Shown piece by piece: positions 45,075 through 57,724 of a stretch of DNA of 64,000 bases. This stretch comes from Citrifermentans bremense R1 (GTDB lineage: Bacteria; Desulfobacterota; Desulfuromonadia; Geobacterales; Geobacteraceae), in NCBI RefSeq assembly GCF_000426865.1, contig NZ_AUGE01000022.1:1-64000 (forward strand), given 5' to 3'. The notes below the pieces were generated by a model, which was not told where the DNA came from, made no database searches, and was given only the letters and a program-made list of their open reading frames with translations. A program made the position numbers and the translations under genes. The first letter of the stretch is position 1; each line of letters opens with the position of its first letter.

Positions 45075-45797
45075 ATGAAATTTACGCCGATAAAACCGAA
45101 AAAAGTATCGACCCAGATCGCGGAGCAGATCCGCAGTTCCATACTGGCCGGCGAGTTCAACCCGGGGGAGAAGCTTCCCCCCGAGCGGGAGCTTGCCGAG
45201 CTTTTCGGCGTATCCCGTCCTTCGGTGCGCGAGGCGCTCAATATCCTCACTTCCTCGGGTCTTGTCGAAACCTATCAAGGGGGAGGGACCCTGGTCCGTT
45301 CCCTGGTGGAGAACTCCGCGGGGATGCCGCTCTCCGAGCTGATCCGCATCGACGGCGACCGTGCCCTCGACGTGATCGAAGTGCGCAAGGGGATGGAGTC
45401 CTGGACCGCCTGGTACGCCGCTACCCGGGCGCTCCCCGAGGACGTTCGGCGCCTGCAGGTTGTTGTCGACGGCATGGCCAAAAACCTGGAGCAGCTGAAG
45501 GCTTCGGAGGATTTCGACGCCCACTTCCACATGCTGGTCGCCCGCGCCACCCACAACGTGGTCTGGAGCCACATGATGCAGAGCATCTTCGAGGCGATGC
45601 AGGAGTTTCAGCGCGACGTCTGGCGCGCCGTCTATCTGACCGAGGAAGACCAGCGCCTGCTCTTCAGCCACCACCTGAAGATCTACGAGATGATCCGGGA
45701 CCGCGACGCCGACGGCGCGAGAGGGGCCATGCTCGAGCACCTGGACTTCGCGCAGAAAAGATGCTCCGCCTACGTCTCCATGCGCGGCACCGAATAA
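45075..45797 (+). CDS. FadR-subfamily GntR regulator, LldR-like
   Basis: A 240-residue regulator: N-terminal winged helix with the GntR signature LPPERELAELFGVSRPSVREALNILTSSGLVETYQGGGTLV, and a C-terminal helical FCD ligand-binding domain (VRKGMESWTAWYAATRALPED ... FDAHFHMLVARATHN with metal-ligand His/Asp residues). FCD regulators commonly bind lactate or other 2-hydroxyacids. Its place at the end of the lactate cluster and the TTGG-N5-CCAA operator over the lldP promoter make it the likely repressor. The ribosome binding site is poor; ATG at 45075 is the best start. A terminator follows. Confidence 0.88.
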   Translation: MKFTPIKPKKVSTQIAEQIRSSILAGEFNPGEKLPPERELAELFGVSRPSVREALNILTSSGLVETYQGGGTLVRSLVENSAGMPLSELIRIDGDRALDVIEVRKGMESWTAWYAATRALPEDVRRLQVVVDGMAKNLEQLKASEDFDAHFHMLVARATHNVVWSHMMQSIFEAMQEFQRDVWRAVYLTEEDQRLLFSHHLKIYEMIRDRDADGARGAMLEHLDFAQKRCSAYVSMRGTE

Positions 45798-45817
45798 CGC
45801 TGCACCAAACTAACGAT

Positions 45818-45856
45818 AAAGGCCCGGCAGCGATTCTCTGCCGGGCCTTTGCGTTT
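45818..45856 (+). terminator. Rho-independent terminator after the GntR gene
   Basis: AAAGGCCCGGCAG pairs with CTGCCGGGCCTTT around CGATTCT and runs into GCGTTTT. Confidence 0.85.
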
Positions 45857-45973
45857 TCTGATCGGCGACAAGCTCTCGCGGCGCCCAAGTCCCCCGTTTT
45901 TGGTTGAAGCTCACTTTCTTTTTGGGTATAGTGACCCGTTATTTCTTGCAGATTAATTCCAAGGAGGAGTTCG

Positions 45974-47755
45974 ATGATAGATTTTCTGGGCGGTTGGAAG
46001 AGAACCAGTTACTGCGGCGAGTTGAGGGGGGGCCACATAGGGCAGGAAGTCACCCTCATGGGTTGGGTCTCCAAGAGGCGCGACCACGGCGGGCTCATCT
46101 TCGTCGACCTGCGCGACAGGGACGGCATCTCCCAGATCGTCTTCGACCCGGAGCGCTGCGCCGAGGCCCACGCCAAGGCCGAATCCGCCAGGAACGAATA
46201 CGTCCTCGCCATCAAGGGGACGGTTGCCGCCCGCCCGGAAGGGACCGTCAACCCGAAGATGAAGACCGGCGAGATAGAGGTGCTGGTGACCGAGTGCAAG
46301 CTTTTGAACCCCTCCAAGGCGCTCCCCTTCACCCTCGACGGCTTCGTGGACGTCAACGAGAACATCAGGCTCAAGTACCGCTATCTCGACCTTCGCACCG
46401 GGACGCTGCAGCAGAACCTGATGCTCCGCTCCAAGGTCGCCCAGCTGACCCGCTCCTACCTGAGCGACAACGGCTTCATCGAACTGGAGACCCCTTTCCT
46501 CACCAAGTCCACCCCGGAAGGGGCGCGCGACTTCCTGGTCCCCTCCCGCATCAACAAGGGCGAATTCTACGCGCTGCCGCAGTCCCCGCAGCTCTTCAAG
46601 CAGATCCTCATGGTCTCCGGCTTTGACCGCTACTTCCAGATCGTGCGCTGCTTCCGCGACGAGGACCTGCGCGCCGACCGCCAGCCCGAGTTCACCCAGA
46701 TCGACTGCGAGATGTCCTTCATCGACCGCGAGGACATCATCACCGTGATGGAAGGGCTCATGGCCCGCATCTTCACCGAGGCCAGAGGGGTCAAGGTGGA
46801 ACTCCCGATCGAGAGGATGACCTACCAGGAGGCGATTCGCCGCTTCGGCGTGGACAACCCGGACCTCCGCTTCGGGCTCGAACTGGTAGAGCTCTCCGAG
46901 ATCGTCAAGAACTCCGGGTTCAAGGTCTTCGCCGACGTGGTGAACGGCGGCGGGATCGTCAAGGGGATGAACGTGAAGGGCGCCGGCGCCATGAGCCGCA
47001 AGGAGATCGACGATCTCACCGAGTTCGCCAAGATCTACGGCGCCAAGGGGCTCGCCTACGTGAAGATGACCGCCGAAGGGTGGCAGTCCCCCATCGCCAA
47101 GTTCTTCACCCCCGAAGAGATCGCCACCATGGATAAGGCGTTCGACGCCAAGGAAGGGGACCTGCTCCTCTTCGTCGCCGACAAGCCGAAGGTGGTCAAC
47201 GATTCGCTGGGCAAACTCAGGAACCACCTCGCCGCCAAGATGGGGCTCACCGATCCCAACGTCTTCCGCTTCGTCTGGATCACCGACTTCCCGCTTCTCG
47301 AGTGGGACGAGGACGCGAAGCGCTGGGCGGCGGTGCACCACCCCTTCACCGCTCCCATGGACGAGGACCTGCAGTACGTCGAGAGCGATCCCGGCCGCTG
47401 CCGCGCCAAGGCCTACGACCTGGTCCTCAACGGCAACGAGATCGGCGGCGGCTCCATCAGGATCCACCAGGAGGAAGTGCAGTCCCTCATGTTCAAGATG
47501 CTGGGGCTCTCCGAGGAGAACGCCCGCTCCAAGTTCGGCTTCCTGCTCGACGCGCTCGAGTACGGCACCCCGCCGCACGGCGGCATCGCCTTCGGCCTGG
47601 ACCGCCTGATGATGCTGATCACAGGTAGCGACTCGATCCGCGACGTCATCGCTTTCCCGAAGACCCAGAAGGGGGCCTGCCTCATGTCGGAAGCCCCCTC
47701 CGGCGTCGATGCACTTCAGCTGCGCGAGCTCGGCATCCGTCTCGCCGCCAAGTAG
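45974..47755 (+). CDS. aspS: Aspartyl-tRNA synthetase
   Basis: A 593-residue class II synthetase charging tRNA-Asp (many bacterial forms also charge tRNA-Asn). The N-terminal OB fold ([26 protein letters not shown]) is followed by motif 2 [18 protein letters not shown], the bacterial insertion (GAD) domain and motif 3 [17 protein letters not shown]. The length is usual. The start follows AAGGAGGAGTTCG. The LysM lipoprotein gene begins nine bases after its stop, indicating one transcript. Confidence 0.97.
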   Translation: MIDFLGGWKRTSYCGELRGGHIGQEVTLMGWVSKRRDHGGLIFVDLRDRDGISQIVFDPERCAEAHAKAESARNEYVLAIKGTVAARPEGTVNPKMKTGEIEVLVTECKLLNPSKALPFTLDGFVDVNENIRLKYRYLDLRTGTLQQNLMLRSKVAQLTRSYLSDNGFIELETPFLTKSTPEGARDFLVPSRINKGEFYALPQSPQLFKQILMVSGFDRYFQIVRCFRDEDLRADRQPEFTQIDCEMSFIDREDIITVMEGLMARIFTEARGVKVELPIERMTYQEAIRRFGVDNPDLRFGLELVELSEIVKNSGFKVFADVVNGGGIVKGMNVKGAGAMSRKEIDDLTEFAKIYGAKGLAYVKMTAEGWQSPIAKFFTPEEIATMDKAFDAKEGDLLLFVADKPKVVNDSLGKLRNHLAAKMGLTDPNVFRFVWITDFPLLEWDEDAKRWAAVHHPFTAPMDEDLQYVESDPGRCRAKAYDLVLNGNEIGGGSIRIHQEEVQSLMFKMLGLSEENARSKFGFLLDALEYGTPPHGGIAFGLDRLMMLITGSDSIRDVIAFPKTQKGACLMSEAPSGVDALQLRELGIRLAAK

Positions 47756-47763
47756 GGGGGCTG

Positions 47764-48456
47764 TTGAAGCTCGCCGTCCGGTTCATAACTCTTTTGCTCG
47801 TCATTATAGCGGCGGCCTGCGCAACGCAGCCGCCGCGTTTTCGCGATGAGGCGAGCGCAAGGCTCGAACAGCTGAAACTCCGAGGGGGCGAGCGGCTCCA
47901 CCCGAACGAGTACGCCGGCACGCTGCAGGCCTTTTTCAAAGGGGACGCGCTGCTTTTGGCCAGCGAGCGCGAGGAGGCGGATCGCTACTTCGAGCTGACC
48001 CTTTTGAAAGCCGAGCTGCTGGAAAAGACCCTCGACGAGGAAAAGGCGCGTGAGCAGGCCGCGCGCGAGCGGGCCGAAGAGGAAAAGCGGCGGACCGAAC
48101 GCGAGAAAAAGGCGCGGGAGGAAGCGGAGCGGCGGGCCCAGGCGAAAGCCGCCGCCGAAGAGAGGGCGAAACGGGAGGCGGCCGAGGCCGAGCGCAGGAA
48201 ACCCAAGCCCCAGAAGGAGCCGCAGCTCGTCGCTTCCTACACGGTGAGAAGGGGTGAATCCCTCCCCCTCATTGCCTCGCGTCCCGAGGTCTACGGCGAC
48301 CGCGTCCTATGGCCGCTTCTCTACCGCGCCAACCGGGACCAGATCCGGGACCCAAGGCACATCTGGCCCGGCCAGGTGCTGCGCATCCCCCGCAACCAGG
48401 GGCGCGACGACATCTCCGAGGCCAGGCGCTACGCCCAGGAACACCCGCTGCACTGA
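47764..48456 (+). CDS. Lipoprotein with coiled coil and LysM domain
   Basis: A 230-residue exported protein. Its lipoprotein signal ends at a lipobox (IIAAACATQ, Cys about 19). A long basic/acidic coiled coil (about 80-145; REEADRYFELTLLKAELLEKTL, then Glu/Arg/Ala runs) leads to a C-terminal LysM domain (VASYTVRRGESLPLIASRPEVYGD ... IWPGQVLRIPRN), which binds peptidoglycan. It starts at TTG (47764) behind GGGGGG, nine bases after aspS. It probably tethers the outer membrane to the wall or organises an envelope complex. Confidence 0.8.
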   Translation: MKLAVRFITLLLVIIAAACATQPPRFRDEASARLEQLKLRGGERLHPNEYAGTLQAFFKGDALLLASEREEADRYFELTLLKAELLEKTLDEEKAREQAARERAEEEKRRTEREKKAREEAERRAQAKAAAEERAKREAAEAERRKPKPQKEPQLVASYTVRRGESLPLIASRPEVYGDRVLWPLLYRANRDQIRDPRHIWPGQVLRIPRNQGRDDISEARRYAQEHPLH

Positions 48457-48616
48457 TCGCTGTTGACGGTTTATTTAAACAGTATTTTGCCGTCGCCAAA
48501 TCCGTCCCGGCACCCTTCGCACCGATGCAGATCGAGTGATTATAACCGCTTGAACTGCTTCCCCCGCACCCCTTCCGACTAATTGCAGATGCACCGTATC
48601 CCGCCCCGATTTTCCC

Positions 48617-48653
48617 TTGACAGTGAAAAACGTTTTGTATACTGTATACAAAA
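48617..48653 (+). promoter_or_regulatory. icd promoter region with a 21-base palindrome
   Basis: TTGACA (48617-48622) lies upstream of a perfect 21-base palindrome at 48633-48653 (arms TTTTGTATAC and GTATACAAAA, centre T). A -10-like TATACT (48638-48643) falls within the palindrome, with a short 15-base spacer. Such GTATAC-centred sites suit GntR-type repressors; HgtR of Geobacter, which represses TCA-cycle genes, is a candidate but unproven. The ~200 bases between the palindrome and icd, and 48457-48616, show no gene. Some GGCCG-rich repeats lie near 48720-48750. Confidence 0.6.
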
Positions 48654-48828
48654 TTTGTAAACCAGAACAATCCTGCTAACATCCCATAATCCCTTGTATA
48701 TAGTAAGTCGCATTGTAGGAAGGCCGTCCACGGCCGAGCGGCCGACGGCCGACATGTTTCCGCAAGCGAATAAAACAGCATATCGGGCACACCGTAGCCG
48801 CACAGTTGCCCCTTGAAAACGACTTTAG

Positions 48829-52097
<3,269 letters not shown>

Positions 52098-52123
52098 TCG
52101 CAGGCTGAACATGCTTTGCCAGG

Positions 52124-52158
52124 GGGTAAGGAGGTGTCCCCTCCTTACCCTTTTTTTT
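52124..52158 (+). terminator. Rho-independent terminator of icd-mdh
   Basis: GGGTAAGGAGG pairs perfectly with CCTCCTTACCC around TGTCC and is followed by eight T residues. Confidence 0.93.
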
Positions 52159-52190
52159 CGAGGCGGAGCCAAGGTGCCGGTCAGCGTCGC

Positions 52191-52219
52191 TTGCATTTTG
52201 TTTACAGCATGTGTTATAA
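52191..52219 (+). promoter_or_regulatory. Probable sigma-70 promoter of korDABC
   Basis: TTGCAT (52191-52196), 17-base spacer and TTATAA (52214-52219) lie 51 bases before the korD start. Confidence 0.5.
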
Positions 52220-52270
52220 ACCCATTTTTGCACAGCCCGAAAGGGCCTTTAAGTCAAAGGAGCTACGTGG

Positions 52271-52465
52271 ATGGAGAAAAAACTGCCGACAATCGAGATA
52301 ATCGAGAAGTACTGCAAAGGGTGCCACATCTGTGTGGAATTTTGCCCTACCAAAGTCTTGGAAATGAAGGGTTTCGTGGCAAGCGTCAAGAACCTTGAGG
52401 CTTGCATCAAGTGCATGCAGTGCGAGCTTAGGTGCCCTGATTTTGCAATCAAAGTAACGGCTTAA
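52271..52465 (+). CDS. korD: 2-oxoglutarate:ferredoxin oxidoreductase, ferredoxin-like delta subunit
   Basis: A 64-residue protein with two 4Fe-4S motifs, CKGCHICVEFCPTK and CIKCMQCELRCPD, forming a bacterial 2[4Fe-4S] ferredoxin. It is the electron-transfer subunit of the KorDABC complex, which converts 2-oxoglutarate and CoA to succinyl-CoA with reduction of ferredoxin. The start follows AAAGGAGCTACGTGG. First gene of the operon; korA follows after 22 bases. Confidence 0.92.
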   Translation: MEKKLPTIEIIEKYCKGCHICVEFCPTKVLEMKGFVASVKNLEACIKCMQCELRCPDFAIKVTA

Positions 52466-52487
52466 TTATTCTTAGGAGGTATTGAAA

Positions 52488-53621
52488 GTGGCTAAAAAAG
52501 TTGCATTCCTTCAGGGGAACGAAGCTGCCGCACAGGGTGCATTGTATGCCGGGTGCACTTTCTTCGGCGGTTATCCGATTACACCCTCCACCGAAGTTGC
52601 AGAAGTTCTCTCCATAGAGCTTCCGAAAATCGGCGGCAAATTCATCCAGATGGAAGACGAGATCGGCGCGATGGCTTCCGTCATCGGCGCGTCCCTTACC
52701 GGTGCGAAAGTTCTCACCGCTACCTCGGGCCCCGGCCTCTCCCTCAAGCAGGAGCTCATCGGTTACGCCTGCATCGCCGAGACCCCGGTTGTCATCGTCA
52801 ACGTCATGAGGGGCGGCCCGTCCACCGGCATGCCGACCGGCCCTTCCCAGTCCGACGTGATGTGCGCCAAGTGGGGCACCCACGGTGACCACCCCGCCAT
52901 CTGCCTGGTTCCGGCTTCCGTTCAGGAGCTGTTCGAGGAGACGGTCCGCGCCTTCAACCTGGCCGAGAAATATCGCACCCCGGTAATGGTCATGCCCGAC
53001 GAGATCGTCGCCCACATGCGCGAGCGCATCGTGTTCCCGGAGCCGGGCGAGATGGAAGTCATCAACCGCACCGCTCCGAGCGTCTCTCCCGCTGAGTACA
53101 AGCCGTACGACACCAAATTCGGCGACGTACCCCCGCTGGCCGCTTTCGGCACCGATTACCGCTTCCACGTAACCGGCCTCAACAAGGCCGAGGACGGATT
53201 CCCGACCACCAAGGCAGCACTGGTACAGGCCGAGGAAGAGCGTCAGGTCCGTAAAGTCGAAGCTAATGTCGACGACATCGTGACCTTCGAAGAGTACGAA
53301 CTGGCCGACGCCGAGGTCGTGGTCGTAGCCTACGGCTCCACCTCGCGCTCCGCAAGGTTCGCGGTCAACGAGGCCAGGAAGCAGGGGATCAAGGCCGGCC
53401 TCTTCAGGATCAAGACCTTCTGGCCCTTCCCGGACAAGCAGATTGCCGCCATCGCCGGGAAGGCGAAAGCGATCATCACCCCCGAAATGAACCTCGGCAT
53501 GTGCACCCAGGAAGTACAGCGTTGCGCACAGGGCAAGGCGTCGGTTTCCGGCATCTTCCGCGTCGACGGCGAGCCGATCAACCCGGGGCAGATCCTCGAA
53601 AAGATCAAGGAGGTCAAGTAA
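52488..53621 (+). CDS. korA: 2-oxoglutarate:ferredoxin oxidoreductase, alpha subunit
   Basis: A 377-residue pyruvate-ferredoxin-oxidoreductase-type alpha subunit: NEAAAQGALYAGCTFFGGYPITPSTE at the N-terminus, MEDEIGAMASVIGASLTGAK, ATSGPGLSLKQELIGY and GGPSTGMPTGPSQSD. It starts at GTG 52488 with AGGAGG eight bases upstream; the TTG at 52482 is too close to that site. The subunit order D-A-B-C is the one usual for Kor and Vor enzymes; with icd and mdh next door the 2-oxoglutarate reading is favoured. Confidence 0.92.
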   Translation: MAKKVAFLQGNEAAAQGALYAGCTFFGGYPITPSTEVAEVLSIELPKIGGKFIQMEDEIGAMASVIGASLTGAKVLTATSGPGLSLKQELIGYACIAETPVVIVNVMRGGPSTGMPTGPSQSDVMCAKWGTHGDHPAICLVPASVQELFEETVRAFNLAEKYRTPVMVMPDEIVAHMRERIVFPEPGEMEVINRTAPSVSPAEYKPYDTKFGDVPPLAAFGTDYRFHVTGLNKAEDGFPTTKAALVQAEEERQVRKVEANVDDIVTFEEYELADAEVVVVAYGSTSRSARFAVNEARKQGIKAGLFRIKTFWPFPDKQIAAIAGKAKAIITPEMNLGMCTQEVQRCAQGKASVSGIFRVDGEPINPGQILEKIKEVK

Positions 53622-53622
53622 C

Positions 53623-54435
53623 ATGTCTTTTGATTACGATAAGTACATCCGTCCTGGCAAGCTGCCGCACATCTGGTGCCCCGGTTGCGGTCACGGCATC
53701 GTCATGAAGGGTCTGATCCGCGCCATCGACACCCTGGGCCTCGAGAAGAACAACACCGCTATCGTTTCCGGTATCGGCTGCGCTTCCCGTCTTCCCGGCT
53801 ACCTCGACTTCTGCACCCTGCACACCGCGCACGGCCGTGCAGCTGCTTTCGCCACCGGCGTCAAGATGGCGAAGCCCGAGATGAACGTGATCCTGGTCGG
53901 CGGCGACGGCGACGGTACCGCCATCGGCGGTAACCACTTCATCCACGCCTGCCGCAGAAACATCGACATGACCTACATCATCATGAACAACAACATCTAC
54001 GGCATGACCGGCGGCCAGTTCTCCCCGTGCACCCCGACCGGCGCCAAGGCGTCGACCACCGTGTACGGCAACCCTGACCCGGCATTCGACGTCGCCAAGC
54101 TTGCCATCGGCGCCGGCGCAACCTTCGTTGCCCGCGGCACCGCATACCACGCGACCCAGATCGACAAGCTGATCGTCGAGGCCGTGCAGCACAAAGGGTT
54201 CTCGGTAGTCGAGATCCTGGACGACTGCCCGACCACCTACGGCCGCCGCAACAAGTTCAAGTCGGTCATCGAGATGATGAACCGCCTGAAGGACGTAGCT
54301 GTTCCCGTCAAGGCTGCCGAGAAGATGACTGCCGAGCAACTCGAAGGCAAGATCCTCACCGGCGTTCTGTACAAGGAAGAAAGGCCCAACTACACTGACG
54401 AGTACGCGAAGGTCATCGAGCGCGCCAAGAAATAA
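53623..54435 (+). CDS. korB: 2-oxoglutarate:ferredoxin oxidoreductase, beta subunit (TPP)
   Basis: A 270-residue thiamine-diphosphate subunit: WCPGCGHGIVMKG, SGIGCASRLPGYLDF, the TPP motif VGGDGDGTAIGGNHFIHACRRN and NNNIYGMTGGQFSPCTP. It starts one base after the korA stop, with AAGGAGG lying inside the end of korA, so the two are tightly coupled. It provides the catalytic cofactor site of the complex. Confidence 0.94.
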   Translation: MSFDYDKYIRPGKLPHIWCPGCGHGIVMKGLIRAIDTLGLEKNNTAIVSGIGCASRLPGYLDFCTLHTAHGRAAAFATGVKMAKPEMNVILVGGDGDGTAIGGNHFIHACRRNIDMTYIIMNNNIYGMTGGQFSPCTPTGAKASTTVYGNPDPAFDVAKLAIGAGATFVARGTAYHATQIDKLIVEAVQHKGFSVVEILDDCPTTYGRRNKFKSVIEMMNRLKDVAVPVKAAEKMTAEQLEGKILTGVLYKEERPNYTDEYAKVIERAKK

Positions 54436-54455
54436 CCAAAGGAGGAGAACCTCAG

Positions 54456-55004
54456 ATGTCTCAGAGATATGAAATCAGATTTTCCGGGGCTGGCGGGCAG
54501 GGTCTCATCCTTGCCGGTGTCATCATGGCCGAAGCCGCTTCCATCTACGACGGCAAGCAGGCAGTACAGTCCCAGAGCTACGGCCCCGAGGCAAGGGGTG
54601 GTGCATCCAAGTCGGAGGTTATCATCTCCGATACCCTTATCGACTACCCGAAGGCAACCGTGGTTGACGCGCTCTTGGCGCTGACCCAGGAAGCCGCCGA
54701 CAAGTACTCCCACGACCTGAAGGAAGGCGGGGTACTGCTGATCGATTCCGACCTGGTGAAGAAAGTGCCGGCGGGGAAATTCAAGACCGTCGCATTCCCG
54801 ATCATCAACACCGCGAAGAACGAAGTCGGCCGCGAGATCGTCGCGAACATCGTGGCGCTGGGCGCCATGGTGGCACTGACCGAAGTCGTTACCAAGGAAG
54901 GCGCCGAGAAAGCAGTTCTCGCCCGCGTTCCGGAGGCCTTCGTCGAGCTGAACAAGAAGGCGTTCCAGATGGGTTACGAGAAGGCGATCGCAGCACGCGC
55001 CTAA
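54456..55004 (+). CDS. korC: 2-oxoglutarate:ferredoxin oxidoreductase, gamma subunit
   Basis: A 182-residue gamma subunit with EIRFSGAGGQGLILAGVIMAEAA, QSYGPEARGGASKSEVIIS and the C-terminal AFVELNKKAFQMGYE, all family hallmarks. The start follows AAAGGAGGAGAACCTCAG. Last gene of korDABC; a terminator follows 26 bases later. Confidence 0.94.
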   Translation: MSQRYEIRFSGAGGQGLILAGVIMAEAASIYDGKQAVQSQSYGPEARGGASKSEVIISDTLIDYPKATVVDALLALTQEAADKYSHDLKEGGVLLIDSDLVKKVPAGKFKTVAFPIINTAKNEVGREIVANIVALGAMVALTEVVTKEGAEKAVLARVPEAFVELNKKAFQMGYEKAIAARA

Positions 55005-55029
55005 TCCAGCTCACACAGGCAGCATCGAA

Positions 55030-55059
55030 GGGCCCGGCGGAAACGCCGGGCCTTTCTTT
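55030..55059 (+). terminator. Rho-independent terminator of korDABC
   Basis: GGCCCGGCG pairs with CGCCGGGCC around GAAA, then TTTCTTTG. Confidence 0.85.
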
Positions 55060-55174
55060 GTCTCTTGTCTTTTCCTCAGACGTCCTCCGTGGCAGACAGT
55101 TTTCGGGTTTGAACTTTACCTCTGATTCGATATAACAATAAAGCCTTCATCCTCAGACAGAACCAGGAGTAACC

Positions 55175-56425
55175 GTGTCACTTGAACTTTGCCACATGGC
55201 GCTCAGACAGACACTTGATCTGGTCGCACTGACAGACGAAACGCTGCAGGGATTGACACGCCGCAAGTTCACCAGCGACGAACTCTACGGCGAAATCCTC
55301 GGCAAGCTCCTCGGCGGCAACGGCGTGCGCGGCCCTTCCGGCATCCTCATCGCCAGCGAGAGCGCAGACACCGCCTGCTGCAACGGTCGCGTATTTCACC
55401 TGCGCCACGAGCGGTTGGTGGAGCGCTCCGACGTCATTTGCATCGAAACCGGTTCAAGCTATGCCAGCAGTCTGGTTCTTCTGGAGGGAGGGACCGAGGT
55501 GGTGGCCATCAACTGGAAAGACGTCTGCTCCAGCGTAGAGGATTTCCAGGCCTTCTTTCATCCCAAGGTGCTGGCGGCGATGGCCGAGCCGATCCTGAAC
55601 TTCGTGAGCTGCCGGATCAGCGGCAAGCCCGCCGGCGTCATCGAGGCCTTCAACTACCCGGGCCACGCAACCGAATACGACGCAGACGTGCTGCGGAGCG
55701 CGGCCGTGGTAATGGGGTCGCTTTTGGCGGTGTCGAACGGGATGCGCGAGACCGAGCAGGCCTTCAACTACACCATCGAGGCCTTGGCCCGTGCCTGCGA
55801 GGCCGCGGAAGAGGATACCGGCAGACACATAGTCCGCGTCAACCGTTATTCAGGCGCCCTTGCCGCCAACATGGGTTTCAACATCGAGTTCATACAGGAC
55901 ATCTCGATATCGGCGCAGATGCACGACGTCGGGAAAATCAGGATACCGTCGGAGATCCTGCTCAAGAAGGGATTGCTTAACGTCAAGGAGATGCAACTGA
56001 TGCGGCAGCATCCCGCGTTTGGCGCCGAGATAATCGGGGATTCACCGAGGCTCAGGCTCGCCCACGAGATTGCCTTGGCTCACCACGAGAACTGGGATGG
56101 CACGGGGTATCCGAAACGACTGCGTGGGGAGAGGATTCCTTTAGGGGGGCGCATCGTGAAGGTGGCGGATGTGTACGACGCGCTGCGCTCGAAGAGAAGT
56201 TACAAGGGGGCCATGACGCACCAGGAAGCAGTGGCTGTTTTCAGAGATGGGGATGAGAGGATCAATCCTGTCGCGCATTTTGACCCCGCGGTCTTGGCTG
56301 CATTCTTCAGGATAGAGCACATGTTCGACATGATCTACGATAGCTCCGTTCCGAAGATCGGGCTGAACCACACCAAAAAGAGCAAAGCCAAAACCCTCGG
56401 CCACGGAGACACGGAGAAAACCTGA
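55175..56425 (+). CDS. HD-GYP domain protein (cyclic di-GMP phosphodiesterase type)
   Basis: A 416-residue cytoplasmic protein. The N-terminal half (about 15-200) looks like a GAF-type sensor domain. The C-terminal HD-GYP domain contains MHDVGKIRIP (HD), the HHENWDGTGYP motif (HHE and GYP) and VADVYDALRSKRSYKGAM, so the catalytic residues are intact and c-di-GMP hydrolysis is expected. It starts at GTG 55175 behind CAGGAG. The last 15 or so residues (KAKTLGHGDTEKT) are encoded by a CACGGAGACACGGAG repeat that has run into the gene end. Confidence 0.88.
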   Translation: MSLELCHMALRQTLDLVALTDETLQGLTRRKFTSDELYGEILGKLLGGNGVRGPSGILIASESADTACCNGRVFHLRHERLVERSDVICIETGSSYASSLVLLEGGTEVVAINWKDVCSSVEDFQAFFHPKVLAAMAEPILNFVSCRISGKPAGVIEAFNYPGHATEYDADVLRSAAVVMGSLLAVSNGMRETEQAFNYTIEALARACEAAEEDTGRHIVRVNRYSGALAANMGFNIEFIQDISISAQMHDVGKIRIPSEILLKKGLLNVKEMQLMRQHPAFGAEIIGDSPRLRLAHEIALAHHENWDGTGYPKRLRGERIPLGGRIVKVADVYDALRSKRSYKGAMTHQEAVAVFRDGDERINPVAHFDPAVLAAFFRIEHMFDMIYDSSVPKIGLNHTKKSKAKTLGHGDTEKT

Positions 56426-56485
56426 GGATACACGCTGCCCTTGCGTCCCCTCGCCCAGCGGGAGAGGGACAGGGTGAGGGAAGAT
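56400..56485. repeat. CACGGAGACACGGAG-type intergenic repeat and GAGAGGG palindrome
   Basis: CCACGGAGACACGGAGAAAACC (over the end of the HD-GYP gene) is followed by TCCCCTCGCCCAGCGGGAGAGGGACAGGGTGAGGG. Both are dispersed repeat types seen again between the genes at 60.7-63.7 kb. Confidence 0.55.
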
Positions 56486-56490
56486 TCAAA

Positions 56491-57690
56491 TCATCTACTT
56501 CTTCTCAACTCCTCCACCCGTCGCTGCATGATTATCTGCTGCAGCTTCTCCGGCGGGACTTCTTTGTTATCCAGCACCTCCGCCCCGATCCCCAGCTGAG
56601 CCGCGTTCAGCGCCGCCACCCTGAGCGCCTCATCCCACCCCGGCATCTTCCCGCCGCAGTCCGCCGCAACCTGAAGCGGCAGAAATTCCGCTATCCCCCC
56701 CTTGACGGCGTCGACAGCCAGCCGGATCTGCGTCGAGTCCCTCAACTCTTCCCACTTGTTCGCCGTGTCATGCAGCTTGCTGGTCGCTTTCAGCGCGCGC
56801 TGCAGCACCGACGGCAGCCGCAGCCTCTTGCAGAAAGCGTCCGCCGCTGAGGCACCGAGCGCGTCGTGGCCGTGGTGCTTCGGGTGCTGGTCTTTGGGGG
56901 TATAGAGCTTGCCTAAGTCGTGGAAAAGCGCGCAGAACCGGCCGGTCACGTCATAGGTCAGGGCAGCCATCCGCTCCAGCGTCTGCATCGAGTGGGTGAA
57001 CAGATCCCCCTCGGGGTGGTGCTGCGGCGGTCCGGCAATGACCTGCTGCATTTCGAAGATTTCCGGCAGATAGTTCCTCCCCGCCTGAAACTCCAACATG
57101 CGCCTGAAGAAACGTGCGGGGTCGGGCTTCGCCAAAGCCTTGAGCATTTCCTGTGAGAAGCGCTCCACGGGAATCGCTGCGAACGCGTCGGACCAGTCGC
57201 GCGATACCAAGAGCGCCTCGGTTTCGCTGTCCAGGCGCCACCCCTCGCACTCGAAGCGCAAAGCGCGGAAGATCCTCAATGGGTCGTCGGTGATGCTGGT
57301 CGGAGTGCAGGCGCGCAGGATGCGCTTTTCCAGGTCCGCCTTCCCGTGAAGCGGGTCGATCAGCGCGCCGTCCAGGCTCATCGCCATGGCGTTCACCCGA
57401 AAATCGCGGCGGTAAAGGTCGGCGTTCAGCTCCTCCACCGACTCCAGGCGGGTGACCTCGATCTTTCCGAATTCCTGGCGATAACTGAAGTAGATGTTGG
57501 GGGTGCTCTTGGACTCGACCAGGCGGAAACCGAGAGAGGCGAGTTCCGCGGCGGTAACCGCGGCGGCAAGATCGATGTCCTGGCAGGCGACCCCCAGCAG
57601 GAAGTCGCGCACCATGCCGCCGGTGAGGAAGATACGGGAGTGCAGGGACGCAGGGAAGAACTTCTTCAGTCGTAGAATCAAAGCATCCAT
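56491..57690 (-). CDS. tRNA nucleotidyltransferase / poly(A) polymerase family protein with HD domain
   Basis: A 399-residue protein. The class II nucleotidyltransferase head (IFLTGGMVRDFLLGVACQDIDLA, with metal-binding DIDL) continues into YRRDFRVNAMAMSLDG, TPTSITDDPLRIFRALRFE and a neck. The C-terminal HD domain has HPEGDLFTHSMQTLERM and ALFHDLGK. It either adds CCA to tRNA 3' ends or makes poly(A); the two cannot be separated by eye. The in-frame start at 57834 would reach into rlmD, so MDALILRLKKF at 57690 is preferred. It follows rlmD by 34 bases and is probably cotranscribed. Confidence 0.88.
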   Translation of the reverse strand: MDALILRLKKFFPASLHSRIFLTGGMVRDFLLGVACQDIDLAAAVTAAELASLGFRLVESKSTPNIYFSYRQEFGKIEVTRLESVEELNADLYRRDFRVNAMAMSLDGALIDPLHGKADLEKRILRACTPTSITDDPLRIFRALRFECEGWRLDSETEALLVSRDWSDAFAAIPVERFSQEMLKALAKPDPARFFRRMLEFQAGRNYLPEIFEMQQVIAGPPQHHPEGDLFTHSMQTLERMAALTYDVTGRFCALFHDLGKLYTPKDQHPKHHGHDALGASAADAFCKRLRLPSVLQRALKATSKLHDTANKWEELRDSTQIRLAVDAVKGGIAEFLPLQVAADCGGKMPGWDEALRVAALNAAQLGIGAEVLDNKEVPPEKLQQIIMQRRVEELRRSR

Positions 57691-57724
57691 GGCAGCCCTA
57701 GAAGCGGCATTACTGCCGCTGTTG

